Below are positions 46,683-54,535 of a DNA stretch of 64,000 nucleotides, in pieces. The notes below the pieces were generated by a model. It saw only the letters and a list, made by a program, of their open reading frames with translations. It was not told the origin of the DNA and ran no database searches. The DNA is taken from positions 1,240,001 to 1,304,000 of the forward strand of contig NZ_JBDFMH010000001.1 of assembly GCF_047238125.1 (NCBI RefSeq), written 5' to 3'. Made by a program: the position numbers and the translations under genes. Each line of letters begins with the position of its first letter. Within the stretch, counting starts at the first letter, position 1. This DNA is from JBDFMH01 sp047238125 (GTDB lineage Bacteria; Pseudomonadota; Alphaproteobacteria; Sphingomonadales; Sphingomonadaceae).

Positions 46683-46704
46683 CCTTTTCTCCTCTCAGCG
46701 AAGT

Positions 46705-46719
46705 GGATATCTGTTATGC
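46705..46719. promoter_or_regulatory. Dyad operator before the luxE-luxC pair
   Basis: GGATATCTGTTATGC; on the minus strand it reads GCATA-ACAGA-TATCC. It ends 22 bases upstream of the LuxE-like start codon and matches the GCATA-N5-TATGC dyad. Confidence 0.5.
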
Positions 46720-46796
46720 ATCCATCTTCGTAGTGCGCGCCAAGTGTCATAGGCTGGAACGCGAGAGCCCCGGCGCATGGCCGGGGCTCGATCAAA

Positions 46797-47342
46797 CTAC
46801 GCGTGGAGCGCCTGGAATGGCGGTGGCGGCAGATGATCGGCCGCGCCATTGGCGGCTGCAGTGCGATACATCCACTCGCAATCGACGAATACGCCCTCAG
46901 GGATGCCGTTGCTGTCCACGCCGCTAAGACCCGCATAAAAAATTACGAAGAAGGTCGCACCTTCCGGGCCAATCACGGGCTTGTGGTGGATGCCACCGGC
47001 CTCAACGATGTAATCGCCTTCATACATAGTGCCATATTCATAAGAGAAATGGCCATCGAGCACGAAAGCATGGGCTTCACCGAAATGATGATGATCGGGA
47101 GTTTCCAGTCCACCGCGCATCCGGATCAGCGCGGTGAACATGCCGTGGGCGCGGTTGATATACAGCAGTTTGAACTCGCTGCCCTCCATTGCCCATTGGG
47201 TCCAAGGAATCTGCTCGCAGCGCACCAGCGAGGAGCCGTCCGGAAACAACTTCGATTCATAACGCCCGGCGACGGCAAAACCGTCCGGATCCGCGTTGCG
47301 TTGCACGCTGCCATGATCGACGGTGTGAGCAATAGTGGCCAT
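46797..47342 (-). CDS. Cupin dioxygenase-like protein (2,4'-dihydroxyacetophenone dioxygenase type)
   Basis: A 181-residue cytoplasmic cupin. Metal ligands are visible in D-H-H-H-F-G-E-A-H-A-F-V-L-D-G and in GGIHHKPV, with YEYGTMYEGDYIVEAGG between them. The layout resembles the 2,4'-dihydroxyacetophenone dioxygenase / ChrR-type cupin group, some of which cleave C-C bonds next to a carbonyl. The start MATIAHTVDHG is chosen over a longer frame to 47363. A perfect dyad operator lies 55 bases upstream. Exact activity uncertain. Confidence 0.78.
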   Translation of the reverse strand: MATIAHTVDHGSVQRNADPDGFAVAGRYESKLFPDGSSLVRCEQIPWTQWAMEGSEFKLLYINRAHGMFTALIRMRGGLETPDHHHFGEAHAFVLDGHFSYEYGTMYEGDYIVEAGGIHHKPVIGPEGATFFVIFYAGLSGVDSNGIPEGVFVDCEWMYRTAAANGAADHLPPPPFQALHA

Positions 47343-47397
47343 CTCAACTACTCTCCTGATCATTCTCGAAGCTGGTCAAAGCCAACTTTCGCTAGTT

Positions 47398-47412
47398 GCA
47401 TATCAGGTATGC
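47398..47412. promoter_or_regulatory. Perfect dyad operator GCATA-TCAGG-TATGC
   Basis: GCATATCAGGTATGC is a perfect 5+5 dyad with a five-base spacer, directly after the DUF35 stop and 55 bases before the cupin start. It is the best copy of the shared motif. Confidence 0.6.
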
Positions 47413-47850
47413 TTACATCGTAGAAGCCTGAATCTCGCGCGCTGCATAGAAAGGTCCGTCGGCGTACTGGCGAACGATGAGTTCGACCTCTTGGCCACAG
47501 CGCCAGTCCGCCTCACCCTGCAGCGGACAGGCGATCCGGATGCCGCCATCAAGATCGACGATACCGACGGGATAGGGCAGGTCCGCCTCGAAGATCGCCG
47601 GGCCGGCGTGAATGCGCGTCCAGGAATAGAGCGTGCCCCGCGTCGCGATCTGCTCCCAAATCGACGTCTCTGTCCAGCAATACGGGCAGATCGGCTTGGG
47701 TGGGAAGCTGGCACGCTCACATGCGCTGCATCGTGTGACTAGGAAGCGGCCTGAAGCAAGCGATGTCCAGAACGGCTGGGTAAAGGCGGTGACCCGCGGC
47801 GGATAGCGACGCGGATGATTGACGGGCACAACCGGCATCGGCGCGATCAT
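47413..47850 (-). CDS. DUF35 zinc-ribbon/OB-fold acyl-CoA-binding protein
   Basis: A 145-residue protein with the DUF35 layout: an N-terminal helix, a rubredoxin-like zinc ribbon (RCSACERASFPPKPICPYC; two C-x2-C pairs near residues 41 and 55), then an OB fold. Such proteins are obligatory partners of thiolase-like enzymes: PhlB for PhlC, and ChsH2-type domains for Ltp2 aldolases. Its start overlaps the stop of the thiolase-like gene, so a complex is expected. Confidence 0.87.
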   Translation of the reverse strand: MIAPMPVVPVNHPRRYPPRVTAFTQPFWTSLASGRFLVTRCSACERASFPPKPICPYCWTETSIWEQIATRGTLYSWTRIHAGPAIFEADLPYPVGIVDLDGGIRIACPLQGEADWRCGQEVELIVRQYADGPFYAAREIQASTM

Positions 47851-49061
47851 CGGACCGCCTCCAGCACATGCACCATCGCGGCATTATAATTGCCCAGCTC
47901 GTTCATCATCAGGCCGAGCCGGGCATCGCGCACCTGCCTGTCACCGCACCGCCCGCGCAGTTGATCGGCAAGCTCGACCACATTGTAGAGCGGAGTCGCA
48001 TAGGAGGGGTGCCCCCTCGACGTCAGGCCGCCCGATGTCGCAATCGGTATTCTCCCCCCCAAGCTCGTTTCGCCAGCCCTGGCAGCCGCCGCCCCCTGCC
48101 CGCGCGCAACGAGCCCGGCAGCCTCACTCGCCAGCACCTCGACGATCGTGCACGGCGCGTAGAGTTCGGCAAGATCGAGGTCGTTGGCAGCAATGCCGGC
48201 ATCGCGATAGGCCGCCGAGGCGGCGGTCGCGGCCGCATTGAACGCGATCATGTCGGTCGGTGTATCGCTGATCTGGTGGATACCCTCGTGATAGAAGGCG
48301 CGCCCGCGGATCACGACGTAGGGAACGCCGATTGCGCGCGCATTATCTTCCGTAGTGATCACCACGCAGGCCGCGCCATCGCCACGCGGCGGCACTTCAT
48401 ACAGGCCTAGCGGCTCGACAATTGGGCGCTGCGCCAGCACCTCTTCCAGCGTAATCGGCTTGCGGAACTGTGCCAGCGGATTGAGCGCGGCATGGCCCCG
48501 ATTCTTGACGGCGACAGAGGCGATTTCCGCCCGCGTCGCGCCATGTTCGTAAATGTATCGCTGCATATCGAGCGCGTACCAGCTGATCGGCGTGAAGCCG
48601 GCGGGCGAATGAAAGTCGACATCACCGGTCTTGCGCATGCTTTCCATCATATGGTCGCGGGCGCTGACCGCCGTCTCCATGTTGATGCCCATTGCCAGCG
48701 CAACCTTCGCGCGACCGAGCAGCACCTCGTCCACGGCCTTGTCGAACGCAAGGGCGGCAGTCAGCCCATTGCCCAGCACCTCCATCACGATGCCCGTGCA
48801 AGGCAGCCGTAGATAGGCGGTAAGGAATGTGCTGAAATACTGCTGACGAGTGTAAGGCCGCGGCTGCGCGACGACGACCGCGCCGACATCGCCGCGATCG
48901 ACCTGCGCATCGGCAATCGCCTGCACCACCAACCGAGCCAGCAGCTCGTGCTCAACGACCTGAATCGGATCGTCGGGCGCTGTCTGGTAACGGCACACCG
49001 GCACTGCGCTGGTGCCTACGATCACGGCGCGTGCTGCCACTTCGAAGGCCCTCCCCTGCAC
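47847..49061 (-). CDS. Thiolase-fold protein (SCP-x/Ltp type) lacking the nucleophilic Cys
   Basis: A 404-residue thiolase-fold protein of the lipid-transfer-protein group. The His-containing GGLTSRGHPSYATP is kept, but where a thiolase has A-C-A-S-G this protein has V-L-G-N-G, and the second Cys loop reads ELGNYNA. Loss of both Cys residues argues against thiolysis and for a retro-aldol or acyl-transfer reaction, as in Ltp2-type aldolases that work with DUF35 partners. Divergent from the TauD-like gene, sharing a dyad site. Confidence 0.83.
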   Translation of the reverse strand: MQGRAFEVAARAVIVGTSAVPVCRYQTAPDDPIQVVEHELLARLVVQAIADAQVDRGDVGAVVVAQPRPYTRQQYFSTFLTAYLRLPCTGIVMEVLGNGLTAALAFDKAVDEVLLGRAKVALAMGINMETAVSARDHMMESMRKTGDVDFHSPAGFTPISWYALDMQRYIYEHGATRAEIASVAVKNRGHAALNPLAQFRKPITLEEVLAQRPIVEPLGLYEVPPRGDGAACVVITTEDNARAIGVPYVVIRGRAFYHEGIHQISDTPTDMIAFNAAATAASAAYRDAGIAANDLDLAELYAPCTIVEVLASEAAGLVARGQGAAAARAGETSLGGRIPIATSGGLTSRGHPSYATPLYNVVELADQLRGRCGDRQVRDARLGLMMNELGNYNAAMVHVLEAVR

Positions 49062-49110
49062 AACCTATTTCCACATAGGCTGCTTGCTCCAAGACAAAGT
49101 TCATAATATG

Positions 49111-49125
49111 GAATATCAGATATGC
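49111..49125. promoter_or_regulatory. Dyad operator in the divergent thiolase-like/TauD promoter
   Basis: GAATATCAGATATGC; on the minus strand GCATA-TCTGA-TATTC. It sits about midway between the two divergent starts (49 bases from the thiolase-like gene, 58 from the dioxygenase), so one site could control both. Confidence 0.5.
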
Positions 49126-49183
49126 AATGACGCGCAGCGCAAAGCTGCGGTCGATCTGGTGGAGGATGAAGGTGCAATCAGAT

Positions 49184-50056
49184 ATGACCATCGCCACGGC
49201 GACGCTCTCGGCACGGTTCGCGACGCGCCCGCTGACGCCCAATTTAGGCGTCGAGGTGTCGGGCTTCACCTTCTCCGTTGATCCCCATGCCGACGATATC
49301 GCCGAGATCCGCGCGCTCGCCGACCAGCATCTGGTGGTACTCTTCCGCGATCAGACGCTGGCCGAAGATGCGCAGGTTGCGGTCAGTCAGGCGCTAGGCA
49401 CTGTGATCCCGCCGGTCGAGGAAGCCTTCACCTCGACCTCAAATCCGCTGATCCTTAGGCTCGGCAATGTCGATATGGAGGGCAACAAGCTGGCGCCGGA
49501 TGATCCCGGCACGATGTTTACTTACGCGCCCGAACGTTGGCACAGTGATGGATCGTACAAGCCGATCCCGAACTATCTAACGATGCTGCACGCACTGGAG
49601 ATCCCGCCCGAAGGCGGCGAGACCTGGTTCTCGTCAATGGCGGCGGCTTACAAGGCGCTACCCGAGGAAACACGGCGCAAGATCGACGGTCGCGAGATGG
49701 AGCATCCTTACCCCAATAGCGGCAAAGCAGTGAAAGGATGGACCGGCCGCGCGATCGAAGTCGTGCGCCATCCGCTCGTTCGCCAGATTCCGGGTGGTGA
49801 CAAGGCGCTGTTCCTGTCGCCATTCGGCGGTCGGATCATCGGCATGGATCCGGAAGAGAGCGATGCGCTGGTCAAGGAGCTGTTCGATTTCGCCACGAGT
49901 GGCGCCTTCTCCTATCATCATCAGTGGCGGCTCGGCGACACCCTGATGTGGAACAACCGCGGCCTCGTCCATACCGCGCGACCTTGGGATCGCGTGCACC
50001 ATCGCCGCCTGCTCCAGCGCACCGAGCTCTCAGATGCGGGCGGCTACCGTCAGTAA
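49184..50056 (+). CDS. TauD/TfdA-family Fe(II)/2-oxoglutarate dioxygenase
   Basis: A 290-residue dioxygenase that couples 2-oxoglutarate decarboxylation to hydroxylation of an acid or ether substrate. The iron-binding H-x-D is in ERWHSDGSY, the distal His in NRGLVHTARPW, and the 2-oxoglutarate Arg follows (HHRRLLQR). The N-terminal RPLTPNLGVEVSGF is typical. Start ATG 49184 has AAGG upstream; earlier ATGs at 49127 and 49166 would overlap the dyad or lack a sensible ribosome site. Substrate unknown. Confidence 0.88.
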   Translation: MTIATATLSARFATRPLTPNLGVEVSGFTFSVDPHADDIAEIRALADQHLVVLFRDQTLAEDAQVAVSQALGTVIPPVEEAFTSTSNPLILRLGNVDMEGNKLAPDDPGTMFTYAPERWHSDGSYKPIPNYLTMLHALEIPPEGGETWFSSMAAAYKALPEETRRKIDGREMEHPYPNSGKAVKGWTGRAIEVVRHPLVRQIPGGDKALFLSPFGGRIIGMDPEESDALVKELFDFATSGAFSYHHQWRLGDTLMWNNRGLVHTARPWDRVHHRRLLQRTELSDAGGYRQ

Positions 50057-50126
50057 TCATACCTGAAGACCAGCGTTGCCGCGGCCGCCCCTGCGGCTCC
50101 ATCAGCGCTGCCAAAGTCCTATTGCT

Positions 50127-50141
50127 GAATAGCTGATATTA
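50127..50141. promoter_or_regulatory. Dyad operator GAATA-N5-TATTA before TonB receptor 2
   Basis: GAATAGCTGATATTA, 36 bases upstream of the receptor start. It is a weaker but symmetric match to the shared dyad (outer bases changed in both arms). Confidence 0.4.
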
Positions 50142-50177
50142 AATGTGCCGGATGGGCACGGTCGAGGGGGTTAGATC

Positions 50178-52571
50178 ATGTCACGTGCCTTGTTAACGCT
50201 TGCCGCCAGCATTGGTGCAATCGCGCTCTCGCAAACAGCTCAGGCCCAAGATCCAGCGGCACCGCTAGCGGGTGCCACGCCCTCGCTCGATCCCTCGCTC
50301 GATGATCAATCGGGCGAGATTGTTGTCACTGCGCAGCGCCGGTCGGAGAGCCTTCAGCGCACGCCCGTCGCGGTGTCAGTCGTCACGGCAGAAACGCTGA
50401 CCGAACGCGCGATCACCACGGAGGCTGATCTCCAGACGGTGTCGCCGGGTCTGACGGTGCGTGCCTCGCAGAGCTCGAACCAGCTCAACTATGCGATCCG
50501 CGGCCAGTCGCTCGATGCGTTCAGCGCCACCCGGCCGGGCGTGCTACCCTACGTCAACGAGGTGCAGGTCGGCGGGGCCGGCGGCGCGTCCGCGATCTAT
50601 GATTTGCAGTCGGTGCAGGTGCTTAAGGGCCCGCAGGGCACGCTGTTCGGCCGTAACGCCACCGGTGGTGCAGTGCTGTTCACCACCGCCAAGCCAACCA
50701 ATGAACTCAGCGGCTATGCGCTCGGCCGGCTCGGGAATTACGACCTTCGTTATGTCGAAGGCGCGATCAACGTGCCGCTCGTAGATGATATGGTGCTAGC
50801 CCGTGCGAGCGGCTTCTACCAAAAGCGCGACGGCTATCAGCGCGATCTGTTCAAGGGCACACGCGCCGGCAATGTCGATCGCTACGGCCTGCGCGGCAGC
50901 CTCACGCTGAAGCCCGCCGAGGGAATCCAGAATGATCTGGTAGTCGACTACCTCCATTCCGACGGATCAAGTCTCGTCGGCGGCCTCTACAGTCTGAATC
51001 CGAACGGCCTGGTGCCGATTATCGCGCTGACGAACTTCGGTAACGCGGCACAGTTTGACGGGATAATCAGCGCGTTCGTGGCCGGTGCCGGCGGGCCGCC
51101 CAACGCCGGCGCCGGTGCCGCCGCCGCCTATGCCGCGGCCAACCCCACGCTCGATCCGGGTGGCGTCGCGTCCTTTCTCAACACGCAGCGCGCCCGCGGC
51201 CCCTATCGCGTCGAATCCGATGGGCCGAACAGCTATCGGGGCCGCAACCTGGTCATCTCGAACATCACCGCGATCGATATCGGCGCCGATAGCCAGATCC
51301 GCAACATCTTTGGGTTCACCAATCTCAAGAACGGCCTCTTCGGCGACATCGACGGTGTGCCCTACGGTATCGACGATAATGGCCTGACCGGCAATGTGAC
51401 CAACACCCGCCAGCTTTCTGACGAGCTCCAGATCGTCGGCAAGACGGGTGCCCTGTCGTACGTCACCGGCGTCTATTTCTCGACCGAGCGGAACTACAAC
51501 CTTACCACCAGTCGCCTGCTGCAGTTTCCGATCATCGCTTCGACACAGATCAACAACAGCCGGTTGCGCAACAAGACCTATGCTGGCTACGCCCAAGGTA
51601 CGTACGACCTGACGGAGGCGACCGGGATTGAAGGGCTCGGCATCACCGCCGGCGCGCGCTACACAAAGGAGAAGATCTCGATCCGCATCCTGCCGCGCGA
51701 TATCTCGTTCAGCGATCCGGCGGCGGTGCAGGCCACCTATGATCCCACCCAATCCAAATCCTACGGCAATCTCAGCTGGACGCTGGGCCTGCAGGATCAG
51801 GTCAACACCAACCTGCTGCTCTACGCTGTCACCCGGCGCAGCTATCGCAACGGCGGTTTCAACAATGTCGTGCGGCCGGTGCCGGGGCTCGGCATCAATG
51901 GCGGCAACGGTTACGGCATCGAGACGGTTACCGATGCCGAGCTCGGCGTGAAATATGGCGCGGGCCCGACCCGGTTCAGCCTCGCGCTCTACCAGAACTG
52001 GATCGAGGATGCGCAGCGCGTGGCTTACACACTGGTCGGCGGATCGCCGGCGGCGGTGACGGTCAATGTGCCCCGCGCCAAGGTTCGTGGCTTCGAAGTC
52101 GATGGCCAGGTCGCGCCGACAGACTGGCTGCGGATCGGTGCGGCAGTCAACTACACCGATGCCAAGTTCACCCGGAATCTGGTCTCGGTCTCGGGTGGCA
52201 CGCCGGTCCGCTTCGGCACCTATCCCGACACTCCCGAATGGTCCGGCAACGTCTACGCAGACGCCAGCGTGCCGATCAGCGGATCGCTGGAAGCCAGCTT
52301 CCGCGCCGATGCTTTCGCGCAAACCAGCACCTTCTTCAGTTCGACCGGCAATCTCAATCCGGGCACCAAGCTGCCGAGCTACGAGATCGTGAACTTCCGG
52401 GTCGGCATCGCCGATACTGAAGCTGGCTGGTCCATCTCGGGTCTTGTTCGCAACGCGTTCAAGAAGGTCTATTATGTCGGCGGCGTCGCGCTCGGTGAGC
52501 TATTCCAGACCAATACCGCTGTGCCAGGCGAGCCGCGCGTCTTCCTGGTGGAGGCGCGTTTCAACTTCTGA
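50178..52571 (+). CDS. TonB-dependent outer-membrane receptor 2
   Basis: A 797-residue receptor with signal peptide (cleavage after QTAQA), TonB box EIVVTAQRR near residue 50, plug motif VQVLKGPQGTLFGRNATGGAVLFTT, and a C-terminal strand ending VEARFNF. The plug opening RRSESLQRTPVAVSVVTAETL is characteristic of sphingomonad catabolic receptors. It is co-oriented with the TauD-like gene and preceded by a dyad site, so it probably imports the substrate of this regulon. Confidence 0.94.
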   Translation: MSRALLTLAASIGAIALSQTAQAQDPAAPLAGATPSLDPSLDDQSGEIVVTAQRRSESLQRTPVAVSVVTAETLTERAITTEADLQTVSPGLTVRASQSSNQLNYAIRGQSLDAFSATRPGVLPYVNEVQVGGAGGASAIYDLQSVQVLKGPQGTLFGRNATGGAVLFTTAKPTNELSGYALGRLGNYDLRYVEGAINVPLVDDMVLARASGFYQKRDGYQRDLFKGTRAGNVDRYGLRGSLTLKPAEGIQNDLVVDYLHSDGSSLVGGLYSLNPNGLVPIIALTNFGNAAQFDGIISAFVAGAGGPPNAGAGAAAAYAAANPTLDPGGVASFLNTQRARGPYRVESDGPNSYRGRNLVISNITAIDIGADSQIRNIFGFTNLKNGLFGDIDGVPYGIDDNGLTGNVTNTRQLSDELQIVGKTGALSYVTGVYFSTERNYNLTTSRLLQFPIIASTQINNSRLRNKTYAGYAQGTYDLTEATGIEGLGITAGARYTKEKISIRILPRDISFSDPAAVQATYDPTQSKSYGNLSWTLGLQDQVNTNLLLYAVTRRSYRNGGFNNVVRPVPGLGINGGNGYGIETVTDAELGVKYGAGPTRFSLALYQNWIEDAQRVAYTLVGGSPAAVTVNVPRAKVRGFEVDGQVAPTDWLRIGAAVNYTDAKFTRNLVSVSGGTPVRFGTYPDTPEWSGNVYADASVPISGSLEASFRADAFAQTSTFFSSTGNLNPGTKLPSYEIVNFRVGIADTEAGWSISGLVRNAFKKVYYVGGVALGELFQTNTAVPGEPRVFLVEARFNF

Positions 52572-52582
52572 TTGACAGGTCC

Positions 52583-52604
52583 GGCCGCGATCGCGCGGCC
52601 GGCA
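52583..52604 (+). terminator. Strong GC hairpin after TonB receptor 2
   Basis: CCGGCCGCG (52583-52591) pairs perfectly with CGCGGCCGG (52596-52604) around ATCG, twelve bases after the receptor stop. The stem is stable but lacks a clear T run (CACCCTCTTG follows). Confidence 0.55.
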
Positions 52605-52661
52605 CCCTCTTGACGGAACAGGACGGGAGCGCACAAGCGTCGGAAAACGGGAGCATGGCGG

Positions 52662-53603
52662 ATGTCCGAGGCGTTCGGTCGAACGATCATCGATTCACGG
52701 CGACTTCTCTATTTCTACCATGTCGCCAAGAATGGCAGCCTCAGCCGTGCGGAAGCCGCGCTGAACGCTCCGCAGCCGGTTATCTCGCGTCACATCAACA
52801 AGCTCGAGGAAGAGCTTGGCGTCCAGCTACTCGATCGCAACGGCCGGGGCGTCACGCTAACCCGCTTCGGCGAGATCCTCTATTCGCGCGCCGAAACAAT
52901 CCTGGGCGACATGGCCGCGGCAGTCGGCGAGCTCGATCTGGCGCGGCGCCAGCCCGCAGGCCAGGTGCGGATCGCGGCACCGGCCACCTTCATGACGCTC
53001 TACATGCCCGAAATCGTTCGTCGTTTCATGGACGAGCTGCCCGATGTGGAACTGGTCGCCGCGCAGGCTCTGACCGGCGAGATCTACGAGAAGCTCGTCA
53101 CCGACAAGGTCGATATCGGCATTGTGCTGCAAGTGCCAAACAAGGCCAAGTTCGAGGTGCACGAGCTACTGGTCGAGCCGATGGTGTGCATCGTCGCGCG
53201 CAGCCATCCGCTGGCGGCAGAAACCTTCATCACGCGTGAACAGCTGGTCGAGCAGCGAATGGTGGTGCCGTCATCCGCGCATGGCCTGCGAGAATTAATC
53301 GACGTCTACATGGGTGAAGGCGGTTACAGCATCAATCCGCACCTGCAGATCGACAGCGTGCCCCTGATCCGCGAAGTCGTGGCGCAAGGGCAGCTGGCAA
53401 CGCTGCTGCCGCATTCCACAAGCTGGCTGGAATTCGATCCCAAACTGTTTGCCGCAATCAAGCTAGATCCACCGCTCAGGCGCTCGCTCTATGCCGCCCA
53501 TTTGAAGGACAGCCGGCGCGGGCAGTTCGTCGACGCCATGATGCGCCACATCATCGCTGTGTTCCGCGAGCATGTCGCGGGGCTCGACAGCGCCGCTGCC
53601 TGA
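52662..53603 (+). CDS. LysR-family transcriptional regulator
   Basis: A 313-residue regulator. An N-terminal winged helix-turn-helix (LLYFYHVAKNGSLSRAEAALNAPQPVISRHINKLEEELG) is followed by an effector-binding domain (VRIAAPATFMTLYMPEIVRRF onwards). It resembles NAC/Cbl-like regulators in layout. It lies between the dyad-regulated genes and the convergent degradation operon and is the only evident DNA-binding regulator in the right half, so it is a candidate for either. No dyad is seen before it. Confidence 0.92.
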   Translation: MSEAFGRTIIDSRRLLYFYHVAKNGSLSRAEAALNAPQPVISRHINKLEEELGVQLLDRNGRGVTLTRFGEILYSRAETILGDMAAAVGELDLARRQPAGQVRIAAPATFMTLYMPEIVRRFMDELPDVELVAAQALTGEIYEKLVTDKVDIGIVLQVPNKAKFEVHELLVEPMVCIVARSHPLAAETFITREQLVEQRMVVPSSAHGLRELIDVYMGEGGYSINPHLQIDSVPLIREVVAQGQLATLLPHSTSWLEFDPKLFAAIKLDPPLRRSLYAAHLKDSRRGQFVDAMMRHIIAVFREHVAGLDSAAA

Positions 53604-53607
53604 CACC

Positions 53608-53904
53608 TCAGCCGGCATCGTTCATACAATCCTCCTGATAGTCATAATCCTCGGCGGAAGGGATTAGGTGAAGCATGCCGCGCTCGCCCCCGGCTTTCGC
53701 CCAAGCGCGCGTCAGCAGCGGCGCGAAGCGGCTGCGATAATTGGCATCGCGCCAGGTCGCCCACAACTGGCCTTCGTAATCGACCAGTGACAAAAGCGAT
53801 GCACCCGCGTGGTCAAGCCCATCCGCCGATGCCAACGCAAGCGCCCGGTCGATCCGGGGATCGGCAAGGCCGGCAACGCCATGGCGGATGCGGGGCAGCG
53901 TCAT
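53608..53904 (-). CDS. Small hypothetical protein of the degradation operon
   Basis: A 98-residue protein I do not recognise. It is rich in Trp, Arg and acidic residues, with no membrane segment or signal peptide: LADPRIDRALALASADGLDHAGASLLSL then YEGQLWATWRDANYRSRFAPLL and an acidic tail EDYDYQEDC. Its ATG overlaps the preceding stop by four bases, which supports real translation as the last gene of the operon. It may be an accessory protein to the dehydrogenase. Confidence 0.6.
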   Translation of the reverse strand: MTLPRIRHGVAGLADPRIDRALALASADGLDHAGASLLSLVDYEGQLWATWRDANYRSRFAPLLTRAWAKAGGERGMLHLIPSAEDYDYQEDCMNDAG

Positions 53905-54533
53905 GCCCGAGCCCGCGCCTTTGCGATCCGTGCGCGGCGGGCCGGTATGAAATCCGGATCGCCCAGCGCTGCGTGAAGGGCCGCGGTCACGTCGTGATGA
54001 TGCTGCAGCCCGGTCCGCGCCAGCAGTGCATTGGGGCCTTCGGGGTAGCCGAGGCCTAGCCGGAGCGTGGTATCCATATCGTCGGCGGATGCTAGCCCGT
54101 CATCAAGCCGGCGAAGCACCGCGTTGAAATAGGGCCGGATAAGGCGATCCACGATCCGGCCCGGCATGTCGGCGCAGCGCGCCACGATCAGTCCGGCGCT
54201 CTCGAACGCGGCCTGCGCGGCGGTGATCGCCTGTGGATCGGTCCATGGCATGGATACCAGCTCGACCAGCTTGCCCGGCGGGGCATCACCGAGCCGGAAG
54301 CGCGCAAAGCCGACGATCCGTGCCGCCTGCGGATCGGGATCGAGCCCGACATGCTCGGCCAGGCATTCCGTGCCGAGTTCGATGGCGACGAAACCGGCTT
54401 TACCGCGATCTTCGATCGTCGCGAGGCTGGCACCCGCTCCGCTGCCGATTACGATCAAGCCGTTCCCTTCCAGCGCGGGCACGCCATCTGGGAAGGAGCA
54501 GCTATCGCCAGCGTCGTGGATCGCAATGGCCAT
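53901..54533 (-). CDS. PaaH C-terminal half: 3-hydroxyacyl-CoA dehydrogenase-like
   Basis: A 210-residue protein matching the C-terminal part of PaaH-type dehydrogenases: a reduced Rossmann-like region (about 1-95) followed by a 3HCDH helical domain (ADMPGRIVDRLIRPYFNAVLRRLDDGLA, then MDTTLRLGLGYPEGP). It begins two bases after the stop of the N-terminal half, in a different frame. The two genes together equal one PaaH (about 500 aa). They may form a two-chain enzyme. Confidence 0.8.
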   Translation of the reverse strand: MAIAIHDAGDSCSFPDGVPALEGNGLIVIGSGAGASLATIEDRGKAGFVAIELGTECLAEHVGLDPDPQAARIVGFARFRLGDAPPGKLVELVSMPWTDPQAITAAQAAFESAGLIVARCADMPGRIVDRLIRPYFNAVLRRLDDGLASADDMDTTLRLGLGYPEGPNALLARTGLQHHHDVTAALHAALGDPDFIPARRARIAKARARA

Positions 54534-54535
54534 CG

